A DNA stretch of 37,199 bases from JBBRYK01 sp038237665. Lineage in GTDB: Bacteria; Actinomycetota; Thermoleophilia; Gaiellales; Gaiellaceae. This document shows positions 1 through 8,141 of the stretch, in pieces. Position 1 is the stretch's first letter. Every line of letters starts with the position of its first letter. The stretch covers positions 1 to 37,199 of the forward strand of contig JBBRYK010000021.1 in the NCBI GenBank assembly GCA_038237665.1, read 5' to 3'. The notes below the pieces were generated by a model. That model ran no database searches, was not told the DNA's origin, and worked only from the letters and a program-made list of their open reading frames with translations. The translations under genes were made by a program, and so were the position numbers.

Positions 1-1092
1 GGCGGCGACCGCACGATGGCCGACTACTTCTCGACCTTCCTCGACCTCGACGGAGGCATCCGCGTCGCCTACAACGACACGACGAGCCAGTACCACGGGG
101 CGCACCTGTTCGAGGAACGCCAGCTCACCGGCCCCAGCGCGACGACGGGAACGCTCAGCAAGCCGGTGCCCTCGAACCCGATGTTCGACGCGACGAACGA
201 TGCGCAGTCGCCGCACTACGCTCCGGTGACGGGGCCGAACCAGCCGCAGCTCGACTTCACCAGCGTAGCGTTGAACCAGGAAAGCACATCCACGCTACGG
301 GTGCGGATGACGGTGAGCAACCTCACCGGGGCGTCGACCACCGGGAAGCTGAATCGCTTCTGGATTACGCGCTTCCAGGCACTCTCGACGCCGGATACCG
401 CCGGCCCGTCGGAGGCGTACCGCATCTTCTACGTCGGAGCCGAGCAGCCGACGGCGGGCGGGACGATCACGTACTTCGCGGGCAGCGGCAGCTCCGCGAC
501 GACGCCTCCGGGCTGTAACACCACTACGCCGGGTAACTGCAAGATCGTCCAGTATCCGAACGAGACGACGACTGTCACGGGGACGACGAGCGGCAACACG
601 ATCTGCATCGACGTGCCGAGCTTCCTCACGACAGGCTTCGGTCCGAATGCGAAGCCGATCACCGGCAGCACGCTCTACAACGTCACCGCGTTCAGCGGCG
701 GACGCGACAACGCGGCCACTGACGTCTATGCGGACGTGGACGCCACGCGCGCATTCGACTTCCCGCTCGGCACGGTCTCGCCGACGCAATGTGCCGCCCC
801 GACGACCGCCGCGCGGATGCTCGGCTTCGGCGCACGCCGAGAGGGAGGCCGTGTCGTGCTCCGCTGGCAGACGGCCGCGGAGACGGGCCTGCTCGGATTC
901 AACGTCTATCGCGGTCCAGCGAAGCTCAACGCGTCTCTCATCGCGGCCCGCGGCTCGGCGGCCGGAGCGACCTATCGCTTTGTCGACCGGACCGCCCGCG
1001 CCGGCCGGAGCTACACGTATCGCCTCCAGGTCGTGGGCCGGGACGGCACGCGCTCCTGGTTCGGGCCCGCGCGCGTCCGGGCGGCGCGCTGA
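1..1092 (+). CDS. Exported protein, C-terminal part with FN3-like end (5' cut by window)
   Basis: The reading frame is open from the first base, so the ATG at 16 is probably internal and the protein continues to the left. About the first 270 visible residues are rich in Thr, Ser, Gly and Asn with two Cys-containing loops, as in exported beta-rich proteins. The last 90 residues look like an FN3-like module: a Trp-Gln-Thr-Ala-Ala-Glu segment, then GFNVYR, and a final strand with Tyr-Arg-Leu. Similar modules end many bacterial surface proteins. No catalytic motif is visible, so no function is assigned. The gene ends one base before the convergent GNAT gene. Confidence 0.7.
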   Translation, partial: GGDRTMADYFSTFLDLDGGIRVAYNDTTSQYHGAHLFEERQLTGPSATTGTLSKPVPSNPMFDATNDAQSPHYAPVTGPNQPQLDFTSVALNQESTSTLRVRMTVSNLTGASTTGKLNRFWITRFQALSTPDTAGPSEAYRIFYVGAEQPTAGGTITYFAGSGSSATTPPGCNTTTPGNCKIVQYPNETTTVTGTTSGNTICIDVPSFLTTGFGPNAKPITGSTLYNVTAFSGGRDNAATDVYADVDATRAFDFPLGTVSPTQCAAPTTAARMLGFGARREGGRVVLRWQTAAETGLLGFNVYRGPAKLNASLIAARGSAAGATYRFVDRTARAGRSYTYRLQVVGRDGTRSWFGPARVRAAR

Positions 1093-1093
1093 C

Positions 1094-1570
1094 CTATGCC
1101 CGCGAGGGGACGATCTTCAGCTCCATGAAGGTCGTCCCCTCGACGGGGTTGAAGCGGTAGGGGTCGATCTCGCGGAAGCCGAGCGAGCGGTAGAGCGAGC
1201 GCGCTTCGGCCATCGAGGGAAGCGTGTCGAGGCGGATGCGCTCGTACCCGGCCACGCGCGCCTCAGCTACCGCTGCTTCGGCCAGCACCCGTCCAAGGCC
1301 CTGCCCGCGGAAGGCGGGCTTGACGTACAGCCGTTTCAGTTCGCAGGCGCCCTCACCCAGATCGCGGACCGCGACACAACCCGCCGGCGCGTCAGCCACC
1401 AGCGCCACCAAGAGACATCCGTTTGGACGCGCGTACACCCTCGGCAGCTCGGCGACCTCGCGGTCGAAGTCCTGGAAGGAGAGGTCGACGTCCAGCGTCT
1501 CGGCGTACTCGCGGAAGAGGTCGCGCGCCGCGGCAAGGAGCGGCTCGCCCTGGGCCTGGACGACTTTCAG
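1094..1570 (-). CDS. GNAT-family N-acetyltransferase, probable CTG start
   Basis: About 158 residues. The acetyl-CoA loop is recognisable as GQGLGR (motif A, about residues 90-95), preceded by the ELKRLYVKPAFR strand and followed by YRSLGF, typical of the GNAT fold. Substrate unknown. Homology begins immediately after the stop of the PaaG-like gene. No ATG, GTG or TTG lies in frame there, but a CTG at 1570-1568 overlaps that stop as CTGA, the same geometry as the ATGA and GTGA overlaps elsewhere in the window. The start is therefore inferred; the stop is firm. It is co-transcribed with the upstream crotonase gene. Confidence 0.75.
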   Translation of the reverse strand: MKVVQAQGEPLLAAARDLFREYAETLDVDLSFQDFDREVAELPRVYARPNGCLLVALVADAPAGCVAVRDLGEGACELKRLYVKPAFRGQGLGRVLAEAAVAEARVAGYERIRLDTLPSMAEARSLYRSLGFREIDPYRFNPVEGTTFMELKIVPSRA

Positions 1571-2337
1571 CGACCCTTGAACTGCGGCGCCCGCTTCTCG
1601 AGGAACGCCGCCACACCCTCGCGGAAGTCCTCGGTCTTCGTCGCCGCCGCCTGGAGCTCCGCCTCGAGGTCGAGCTGCTCGTCGAGCGTGTTCGAGGCCG
1701 CCGCGTCGAAGAGGCGCTTCGTCATGCCGACCCCGCGTGTCGGCAGCGACGCGAACATCTGCGCCACTTCGGCGGATCGGGCCGCCAGCGCGTCGGCTTC
1801 CACCACCTCCGAGACGAGCCCCCAGGCCTGCGCCTCGGCGGCGGTCAGACGCCGGCCGCTCGCCATCCACTCGAATGCGCGGGCATAGCCGAGCAAGCGG
1901 TGGATGAAGTACGAGCCGCCGGAGTCGGGAATCAGACCGATGTTGATGAAGGCCGGTACGAAGCTGGCGGTGTCCGCCGCGAGGCGCAAATCGCACACGC
2001 ACGCGAGCGACAACCCGGCACCTGCCGCCGCGCCGTTCACGGAGGCGATCACCGGCTTCTCGAGCGTGCGGATCGCGCGGATGTACGGGTGGTAGAGGGC
2101 GCGCAGCCGGCCTGCGACGTCCGCCTCGCCCTGCTGGAACTCCGTCAGGTCCTGGCCGACGCAGAAGCCGCGACCCGCGCCGGTGAGGACGACAGCCCGG
2201 ACGTCGTCGGCCCCCGCCTCACGGAGCGCGGCGAGCAGCGCCTCCTGCACGGCCTGGTTCAAGGCGTTGAGGACGTCGGGGCGGTTGAGCGTGATCGTGA
2301 GGACCGCGCCGTCGCGCGAAGTCTCGACCTCGGCCAC
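1567..2337 (-). CDS. Enoyl-CoA hydratase/isomerase, PaaG-like
   Basis: A 256-residue crotonase-superfamily protein of full length. The oxyanion-hole segments are GRGFCVGQDL (about 56-65) and NGAAAGAG (101-108). The sequence GLIPDSGGSYF (about 134-144) carries an Asp in the position of the catalytic Asp of PaaG, which isomerises 1,2-epoxyphenylacetyl-CoA to the oxepin. With PaaK nearby this suggests phenylacetate catabolism, but general enoyl-CoA isomerases share the signature and no paaABCDE genes are seen. The start is GTG, 6 nt after a TAGAGT -10 box, so the mRNA may be leaderless. Confidence 0.88.
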   Translation of the reverse strand: MAEVETSRDGAVLTITLNRPDVLNALNQAVQEALLAALREAGADDVRAVVLTGAGRGFCVGQDLTEFQQGEADVAGRLRALYHPYIRAIRTLEKPVIASVNGAAAGAGLSLACVCDLRLAADTASFVPAFINIGLIPDSGGSYFIHRLLGYARAFEWMASGRRLTAAEAQAWGLVSEVVEADALAARSAEVAQMFASLPTRGVGMTKRLFDAAASNTLDEQLDLEAELQAAATKTEDFREGVAAFLEKRAPQFKGR

Positions 2338-2343
2338 GCGCGC

Positions 2344-2353
2344 ACTCTACGCT
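2344..2353. promoter_or_regulatory. Overlapping divergent -10 boxes, leaderless in both directions
   Basis: On the minus strand TAGAGT (2349-2344) lies 6 nt before the GTG of the PaaG-like gene. On the plus strand TACGCT (2348-2353) lies 7 nt before the ATG of the small ORF. The two hexamers share the TA at 2348-2349. Initiation 6-8 nt after each box would put both transcript starts on or next to the start codons. No Shine-Dalgarno sequence is visible on either side. Confidence 0.55.
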
Positions 2354-2360
2354 CTCGTCG

Positions 2361-2474
2361 ATGGCCGGACGGATGAAGCGCCTCACCGAACGCGTGGTGC
2401 TCGGCTCGATGATGAGCGTGGCCGCGTTCCTGGTCGAGCGGCGACTCGCCAAGCTCCTGAAGAAGAAGCCCTAA
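2361..2474 (+). CDS. Small 37-residue basic protein with hydrophobic segment
   Basis: The ORF runs ATG to TAA and encodes 37 residues. It begins MAGRMKRLTERVV, has a hydrophobic stretch around SMMSVAAFLV, and ends with a Lys/Arg-rich tail (KLLKKKP). It exactly fills the space between two genes: the divergent PaaG-like gene, with overlapping -10 boxes, and the convergent UbiB kinase gene, whose stop adjoins its own (2474/2475). Third codon positions are mostly G or C. Family unknown. The tight fit and the dedicated -10 box favour a real gene; chance remains possible at this length. Confidence 0.55.
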   Translation: MAGRMKRLTERVVLGSMMSVAAFLVERRLAKLLKKKP

Positions 2475-4073
2475 CTACGTGGGCCTGCGCAGCAGGTCGA
2501 AGAACATCAGCGCGATCAGCACCCCGCCGGCGCTACCGAGCGTCACCGGCACCCACGTCCCGACCTGATCGGTCGACGCGGTGAACCCCGTGGCGACGAG
2601 CGCGGCTCCTCCGGTGGCCGCGAGCGCCAGCGACCGGGCGGCCCGCCTGATCGTCTCCTCCAGCCCGGCCGTCCCGCGCAGGTCGACCTGGAAGCGCGGC
2701 CCCGGCCGCGCACCCGTCATCCGCTCGAAGGCCTCGACCAGCCGTACTCCGCGGACGCGCAGCTTCTGCGCCTCGTAGAAGAGCCGCTTCGGGTCTGCGC
2801 CGGCCTTGAAGCGCTCGCCGAAGATCCGGAACAGGAACCCGCCGACGACCGAAAACGGGTCGAGATCGGGGTCGAGCGCGGCCGTCGCAAGCTGCATCTG
2901 CGCAAGTGCCTTTCCGGTCAGCGCCATCGACGCGGGCAGCCGCACGTCGTGCCGTGAGGCGATCTCGGTGATCCCCTGCAGCACCGGCCCGAGCTGGATC
3001 TCCTTCAGCGACGCGTGCCGGAACGGAGCCATCAGGGTGCCGAGCTCCTGCTCGAAGGCGCGCATGTCCAGGCCCTCCGGTAGCTCCTCGCCCGCGAGGA
3101 GCAGGATCACCTCCGAGAGAAACGGGATGTCCTCCTGCCAGAAGGCCATCAGCATCAGCAGCATCAGCTCCCGTTCCTGCGGCCCGATCTCCCCGACCAT
3201 CCCGAAGTCGAGGAAATAGATCTTCTCGTTCCACCACATCAGGTTCCCGGGATGCGGGTCGGCGTGGAAGAAGCCCTCGTTCAGGATCTGCGCGTAGTAG
3301 CCCTCGAGCAGCTGGCGCGCGGCCTCCTTCCTGAACTCGCTCTCGGGCGCATGACGGATCGAGACGCCCTGAATCTCCTCGATCACGAGTAGGCGCGCGG
3401 TCGAATAGAGCTCGTGGATGCGCGGAACGTCGAGCCGTTCGTACGGCTCGAGCACCTTGCGCATGCGCTCGATGTTCTCGTCCTCGTAGCGAAAGTCGAG
3501 CTCACGCCGAAGCGACGCCGCGAGGTGCTCGACGACCGCGGGCAGGTCGATCACGCGCGTGAACGCCGGCCTCCCGGTGGTCTTCTCGACGAAGAGCTCG
3601 AGCAGGCCGAGGTCGCGCATGATCTCGCCGCGCGCCGTCGGCCGCTGGACCTTGACGACGACCCGCTCGCCGCCGGCAAGCGTCGCTCGATGCACCTGTC
3701 CGATCGTCCCCGCCGCCAGCGGCTCGGGATCGATCGACTCGAAGACGTCCTCCCACGGCACGCCGAGCTCTTGCTCCATCACCGAGACGACCTCCGCCTC
3801 GGTCAGGGGCGCCACCTTGTCCTGGAGGTGCGACAGCTCCTCCACGAACTCGGGCGGGAGCAGATCGGGCCGGGTCGAAAGGATCTGCCCGAGCTTGGCG
3901 AACGTCGGGCCGAGCTCCTCGAGCGCGAGCCGAAGGTTCTTCGCGCGGGCCCGCGTCGAGTCGCGCTCGTCCCGGCTGGAGCGATCCCGGAGGCCGTACT
4001 TGGCGAGGACGCGCCCGATCCGCGCTGCGCGGCCGAGAAGTTGTCCCTCGACGGCGTCGGACGCCGCCGTCAG
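2475..4073 (-). CDS. UbiB/ABC1-family atypical kinase (AarF-like), probable CTG start
   Basis: About 532 residues. Family landmarks in order: the KLGQ motif that distinguishes UbiB-like kinases (Lys about 60), the Ala/Gly loop AAGTIGQVHRA, the lysine strand VVVKVQRP (Lys about 141), catalytic HADPHPGN, and the metal-binding DFG in FLDFGMVGEI. Two hydrophobic C-terminal helices suggest membrane anchoring. The family supports isoprenoid quinone metabolism through an ATPase-like activity; here the quinone would be menaquinone. A GTG at 3845 would delete the KLGQ region, so the start must lie upstream, where only CTG is available: 4073, overlapping the UspA stop as CTGA, or 4079. Confidence 0.88.
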   Translation of the reverse strand: MTAASDAVEGQLLGRAARIGRVLAKYGLRDRSSRDERDSTRARAKNLRLALEELGPTFAKLGQILSTRPDLLPPEFVEELSHLQDKVAPLTEAEVVSVMEQELGVPWEDVFESIDPEPLAAGTIGQVHRATLAGGERVVVKVQRPTARGEIMRDLGLLELFVEKTTGRPAFTRVIDLPAVVEHLAASLRRELDFRYEDENIERMRKVLEPYERLDVPRIHELYSTARLLVIEEIQGVSIRHAPESEFRKEAARQLLEGYYAQILNEGFFHADPHPGNLMWWNEKIYFLDFGMVGEIGPQERELMLLMLMAFWQEDIPFLSEVILLLAGEELPEGLDMRAFEQELGTLMAPFRHASLKEIQLGPVLQGITEIASRHDVRLPASMALTGKALAQMQLATAALDPDLDPFSVVGGFLFRIFGERFKAGADPKRLFYEAQKLRVRGVRLVEAFERMTGARPGPRFQVDLRGTAGLEETIRRAARSLALAATGGAALVATGFTASTDQVGTWVPVTLGSAGGVLIALMFFDLLRRPT

Positions 4074-4507
4074 CGCCAGAACCCTTTCTTCTTCGGCTCC
4101 TCGAGAGCCTTCGCGGTGTTGACGATCACGACGGTGCGCCGCGTGTTGTGGGAGACGCGGTTCGGCACGTTGCCGAGGAGAAACTCCTTCCGGCCGCTCA
4201 TGCCCAGGTTCCCGACGACGATCACGTCGACGTCCTCCTCCTCGCCGACCTCGCAGATCACCATCGCCGGATCCTCACCGGACGTGACGCGGGCGCGGCC
4301 ACGCTCGCCGGCGACTTCGCGGGCGAACTGCTGGAGCTCCTCGACCGAGCCGCTCCCGACGTGGAGCAGAACGAGCTCGGCGCCGTAGCGCTCGGCCAGC
4401 TCGGCCGCCCAGGCGACCGCGTAGTCGGCTGTCTGCGAGCGGTCGGTCGCGACGAGCACCCGGCGGACGAACGACTCGTCCTCGCTGCTACGGCCGAAGA
4501 GGGGCAC
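4070..4507 (-). CDS. Universal stress protein, UspA family
   Basis: A 145-residue single-domain Usp. The N-terminal strand VRRVLVATDRSQTADYAV and the C-terminal ATP-binding loop GNLGMSGRKEFLLGN (the G-x2-G-x9-G pattern) are both present, so it is probably of the ATP-binding type. It overlaps the upstream crotonase by 20 bases and the downstream UbiB gene by 4, so it belongs to the same operon. Exact role unknown; Usp proteins act in the cytoplasm in stress or energy limitation. Confidence 0.9.
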   Translation of the reverse strand: MPLFGRSSEDESFVRRVLVATDRSQTADYAVAWAAELAERYGAELVLLHVGSGSVEELQQFAREVAGERGRARVTSGEDPAMVICEVGEEEDVDVIVVGNLGMSGRKEFLLGNVPNRVSHNTRRTVVIVNTAKALEEPKKKGFWR

Positions 4508-5330
4508 TGCCCGATTCTCCCTCTTTCTTCTCGAGGAAGCGCCGGACCGCGCCTTGCGCCTCCTCGCTCAGCATCGACAGTGCCAGCCACTCGCGGGCGT
4601 GGTTGACGGTCTCGTGCCAGGAGAGGTCGCGCCAGAAGTTGAGCTGCTGCTTGGCGTAGCGGGTCGTCGTCGGCAGCTTCGTGGCCAGCTTCTCGACCAG
4701 CTCGTCGACGGCGGTGTCGAGGTCGTCGGCGGGGACCGCTCGGTTGATCAGGCCCCAGGCCTCCGCCTGGCCGGCGGGAACCGCCTCACAGAGCAGGACG
4801 ATTTCCCGCGCGCGGCGCTCGCCGACCATGATCGGGAGCCACTGGGTCGCGCCGCCGGCGGGCACGGAGCCATGCTCCAGCCCGACGTGACGGATGAAGG
4901 CATCGTCGACCATGACCGCGAGGTCGCACGCCATCTGCAGCTCGTTGCCGCCGCCCACGCAGATGCCGTTGATCCGCGCGAGCGTCGGCTTTCCGATCTC
5001 GCGCAGCCGGTCGTGCGCGTCCTTGAACGCGCCGAACCACTTCCAGTAGGCGTCGGGGTTGCCGAGGTACTCCTCACCCCACGACTTCAGGTCGGCGCCG
5101 ACGCAGAAGGCGCGGCCTGAGCCGGTGAGGACGACGACGCGAACCTCGTCGTCCCACGAAGCGTTCTCGGCCGCGCGCGCAAGCTCGCGCAGCATCTGGA
5201 AGTCGAACGCGTTGAGCCGCTCGGGCCGGTTGAGCGTGATCGTGACCCGCGGCGGCACGCGCTCGTACAGGATCCGCTCGAAGCCGAGCGCCTCGGGCGG
5301 GACGGGCGTCGGGCTCGCCGGCTCAGGCAA
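4488..5330 (-). CDS. Enoyl-CoA hydratase/isomerase family protein (crotonase)
   Basis: A 280-residue crotonase. The oxyanion-hole motifs are GRAFCVGADL and NGICVGGGNELQ, followed by GLEHGSVPAGG and WGLINRAVP. The look is that of the ring-opening or hydratase branch (compare DHNA-CoA synthase and ring-hydrolase relatives) rather than fatty-acid enoyl-CoA hydratase, but the substrate cannot be read from sequence. The N-terminus fits a TTG start at 5330, which overlaps the stop of the EthD-like gene by 8 bases; no ATG or GTG is available near it. It shares an operon with PaaK and the PLP enzyme. Confidence 0.85.
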   Translation of the reverse strand: MPEPASPTPVPPEALGFERILYERVPPRVTITLNRPERLNAFDFQMLRELARAAENASWDDEVRVVVLTGSGRAFCVGADLKSWGEEYLGNPDAYWKWFGAFKDAHDRLREIGKPTLARINGICVGGGNELQMACDLAVMVDDAFIRHVGLEHGSVPAGGATQWLPIMVGERRAREIVLLCEAVPAGQAEAWGLINRAVPADDLDTAVDELVEKLATKLPTTTRYAKQQLNFWRDLSWHETVNHAREWLALSMLSEEAQGAVRRFLEKKEGESGSAPLRP

Positions 5331-5601
5331 CTTCGACCAGGTAGACGGAGTGCGGCACGCCCATCTCGGCCGCGTCCTTGCCCGTCGCGGCCAGCTCCTC
5401 GGAGCGGGCGACGGCCTGGAACGCATCCATGTCGGGGAACTCGAAATCGGCGTAGTAGGCGAGCTCGCGCTCACCACCAAGCTTCCTCAGAACCTTGCCG
5501 TGCCGGAACGTCGACCCCGGAACCTGCCGGCAGAGCTCAGCGTGCTGCTCGTAGCGCGCGGCATCGGGCTCCGCGTCGTAGAGGGCGACAACTCGGATCA
5601 C
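5323..5601 (-). CDS. EthD-like small ferredoxin-fold protein
   Basis: A 92-residue protein with the EthD/dimeric alpha-beta barrel pattern: MIRVVALYD at the start, a His in YEQHAELC, and the core AYYADFEFPDMDAFQ, ending with a short strand. The family includes small degradative or accessory enzymes whose chemistry is often unknown. A GTG start preceded by GGAGG at 4 nt spacing gives a clear ribosome site, unlike the leaderless genes around it. It sits between the PLP enzyme and the crotonase, so a role in the same catabolic route is plausible. Confidence 0.75.
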   Translation of the reverse strand: MIRVVALYDAEPDAARYEQHAELCRQVPGSTFRHGKVLRKLGGERELAYYADFEFPDMDAFQAVARSEELAATGKDAAEMGVPHSVYLVEVA

Positions 5602-5632
5602 CGGTCCTCCTTCGTCGTTGGGTCGCCGGAGA

Positions 5633-6925
5633 CTAGTACGCCGCGACCGGCGAGAGGAGTGCCTTCAGGGACGCATCCATGATCTCGACCGCGAGGTCGA
5701 TCTCGTCTTCGGTGACGACGAGGGGCGGCGCGATGCGGAAGCAGTTCGCATGGGTGCCCGAGCGAACGATGTTCATCGAGAGGCCGCGGTCGAAGCACTC
5801 ACGCGTGACCTCGGCGCCGAGGGCGTTCGCCGGCTGCTTCGATTCGCGATCCTCGACGAGCTCGACGCCGACGAGGAGGCCCCGGCCACGCACGTCTCCG
5901 ATGTGCTCGTGCGCGTCCTGGAGCTCCCGGAGTCGCGCCAGCATATAATCGCCCCGCGCCCGGGCCCGTTCGACGAGCCCCTCTTCGCCGATCACGTCCA
6001 GCACGGCAAGCCCCGCAGCCGCGGGCAGCGGATCGGAGACGTGCGAGGTGACGTGCAGGAAGCCCTTGTCCACGCAGTCCTGCTCGATCGCCGCCGAGGT
6101 GATCGTGGCCGCGAGAGGGAGCCCGCCGCCGAGCGTCTTCGAGACGGCGACGACGTCCGGTACGACGCCGTACTGCTCGAAGCCGAACATCGTCCCGAGC
6201 CGGCCGAAGCCCGTCTGCGCCTCGTCGAGGACGAGCAGCATCCCGCGCTCGTCGCAGAGCTCGCGCGCCCGGCGGAAGTACTCCCGAGGAGGGACGATGA
6301 TCCCGCCCGCAGAGAGGAGCGGCTCGGCGATGAAGGCGGCAAGCGAGCCGACCGACTGCTGGTCGAGGAGCTCGAAGCCGACCTCGAGGCAGGTGCAGTC
6401 GCAGGTTCCGTCGCAATGGCGGACGGGGCAGCGATAGGCGTACGGCGCCGGGATCGCGAACGAGCCGGGCAGCAGCGGGCCGTAGCCGGAGTGCGCCATC
6501 GAGAAGTTGACGGACGCGATCCCGGAGAGCAGGCCGTGGAAGCTCCGGGTCAGGCCGGCGACCTCGAAGCGGCCCGTGTGCATCTTCGAGAGCTTGAGGG
6601 CCACCTCCGTCGCCTCGGAGCCGGTGTTGAGGAGGACGACCCGGTCGAGCGGCTCCGGGAAGAGCTCGACGAGGCGCTCCGCGAGCCCGAGCACCGGCTC
6701 GGAAAGGAACCAGGAGTTCAGGTGAACGACCTCGTCGAGCGCGCCGCGAATGGCCGCGTTGATCCTGGGGTGGTTGTGGCCGAGGGTCGAGCAGATCTGT
6801 CCCGACGTGAAGTCGAGGATCCGGCGGCCGTCCAGAGTCTCGATCCAGGCTCCCTCGGCGCGCGCGATGATCTCCGGCGCAAAGCCGCCGGCGTAGCGGA
6901 TCAGGTACTGCTGGCGCTCATCCAT
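5633..6925 (-). CDS. dgdA: 2,2-dialkylglycine decarboxylase-like class III PLP enzyme
   Basis: 430 residues. It has the class III aminotransferase landmarks NTGSEATE (about 100-107), LDEAQTGFGR (cofactor Asp about 234) and the PLP lysine in SKTLGGGLP (Lys 263). The stretch HVTSHVSDPLPAAAGL and the tail GLSMNIV...FRIAPPL match dialkylglycine decarboxylase, which decarboxylates 2-aminoisobutyrate or isovaline and transfers the amino group to pyruvate. A related omega-aminotransferase role cannot be excluded. A five-cysteine cluster at about 166-179 is unusual (see findings). The ATG at 6925 is chosen because homology begins there. It lies 13 bases downstream of paaK. Confidence 0.85.
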   Translation of the reverse strand: MDERQQYLIRYAGGFAPEIIARAEGAWIETLDGRRILDFTSGQICSTLGHNHPRINAAIRGALDEVVHLNSWFLSEPVLGLAERLVELFPEPLDRVVLLNTGSEATEVALKLSKMHTGRFEVAGLTRSFHGLLSGIASVNFSMAHSGYGPLLPGSFAIPAPYAYRCPVRHCDGTCDCTCLEVGFELLDQQSVGSLAAFIAEPLLSAGGIIVPPREYFRRARELCDERGMLLVLDEAQTGFGRLGTMFGFEQYGVVPDVVAVSKTLGGGLPLAATITSAAIEQDCVDKGFLHVTSHVSDPLPAAAGLAVLDVIGEEGLVERARARGDYMLARLRELQDAHEHIGDVRGRGLLVGVELVEDRESKQPANALGAEVTRECFDRGLSMNIVRSGTHANCFRIAPPLVVTEDEIDLAVEIMDASLKALLSPVAAY

Positions 6926-6938
6926 CCGGCACAAGCAT

Positions 6939-8135
6939 CTAGCGACGGTCGACGACGCGCAAGGCCTTGCCTTCGCTGCGCGGGATCGATCCGGCCGGCA
7001 GGACACGAACGCGGCAGCTCACGGCGAGCTCGCGCGCCAGGGCGGACTCGACGTGCGCCGGGAGATCCTCGGCCGGCTCGCCGCGGCGCACCTCGGCCTC
7101 GACCGTCAACTCGTCGAGCCGGCCGGGCCTCTCGAGCACGAGCTGGTAGTGGGGCGCGAGCTCGGGCACGTCCAGCAGCACCCGCTCGACCTCGCTCGGG
7201 AACACGTTCACGCCGCGAACGACCAGCATGTCGTCGACCCGCCCGCGGATGCGTGACATGCGCAGGAACGTCCGGCCGCACCGGCAGGGCTCACGGTCGA
7301 GCGAAGCCAGATCGCCCGTGCGATACCGAAGGAGCGGCAAGGCCTCCTTCGTCAGGGTTGTGAACACGAGCTCGCCGAGCTTGCCGTCCTCGACCGGCTC
7401 GCCGCTCTCCGGATCGACCGTCTCGACGAGGAAATGGTCCTCGTTGACGTGCGCTCCGTCGGCTGCCTCGACGCACTCGCAGGAAACCCCGGGGCCGAGG
7501 ATCTCGGAGAGCCCGTAGATGTCGAGGGCCTTCAGGCCGAGAGCCGCTTCGATCTCGGTCCGCAACCGCTCGGTCCAGGGCTCGGCGCCGTGGATGCCGG
7601 CGCGGAGCCGAAGCCGCGACCGGTCCTCCACCTGGTCGGAGATCGCGAGGGCGTAGCTCGGCGTGCAGCAGAGGATCTCGGCGCCGAGATCCTCGAGCAG
7701 CTGCACCTGCCGCGCGGTGTTGCCGCCCGAGGCGGGGACGACGGTGCAGCCGAGCCGCTCCGCGCCGTAGTGCAGCCCGAGTCCGCCCGTGAAGAGGCCG
7801 TAGCCGTAGGCGACATGGACGATCGTGCCCGGCCCCCCGCCCGCGGCCGCCACCGAGCGAGCGCAGCAGTCGGCCCAGAGGTCGATGTCCGCCCGGGTAT
7901 AGGCGACGAGCGTCGGCTTGCCGCGCGTGCCGGAGGACGCGTGGATGCGAACGCAGTGCTCGAGCGGGACCCTGAGGAGGCCGAAGGGGTAGGCAGCGCG
8001 GAGCATGGCCTTCGTGGTGAACTGCTGCTCGTCGAGCCGAGCGGCCTCGACGCCGAAGCGTTCGCGCAGCCGGTCGGCCTGGAGGCGCGCGAGCTCGGCG
8101 CGCGGCATGGTCTCCAGTTCGGGCTGGTAGATCAC
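6939..8135 (-). CDS. paaK: Phenylacetate-CoA ligase, N-terminally shortened
   Basis: A 398-residue adenylate-forming ligase. AMP-binding motifs are HASSGTRGKPT (P-loop-like), the PSYALAI region, GAEPWTE and YGLSEI, followed by YRTGDLASL and the C-terminal GVNVFPSEVE. The product would be phenylacetyl-CoA or an aryl-acetate analogue. The usual N-terminal region between LRERFG and the FTTK motif is about 35 residues shorter than I expect for PaaK (about 430 in total). The GTG start lies 6 nt after a TAGGCT box, suggesting a leaderless mRNA. It appears to head a six-gene operon running to the UbiB gene. Confidence 0.88.
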   Translation of the reverse strand: MIYQPELETMPRAELARLQADRLRERFGVEAARLDEQQFTTKAMLRAAYPFGLLRVPLEHCVRIHASSGTRGKPTLVAYTRADIDLWADCCARSVAAAGGGPGTIVHVAYGYGLFTGGLGLHYGAERLGCTVVPASGGNTARQVQLLEDLGAEILCCTPSYALAISDQVEDRSRLRLRAGIHGAEPWTERLRTEIEAALGLKALDIYGLSEILGPGVSCECVEAADGAHVNEDHFLVETVDPESGEPVEDGKLGELVFTTLTKEALPLLRYRTGDLASLDREPCRCGRTFLRMSRIRGRVDDMLVVRGVNVFPSEVERVLLDVPELAPHYQLVLERPGRLDELTVEAEVRRGEPAEDLPAHVESALARELAVSCRVRVLPAGSIPRSEGKALRVVDRR

Positions 8136-8141
8136 GGTCCG

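Noticed and set aside
5618..7363. Long plus-strand frame opposite dgdA and paaK
   Set aside because: Antisense of two strong genes; repetitive charged translation with no motif.
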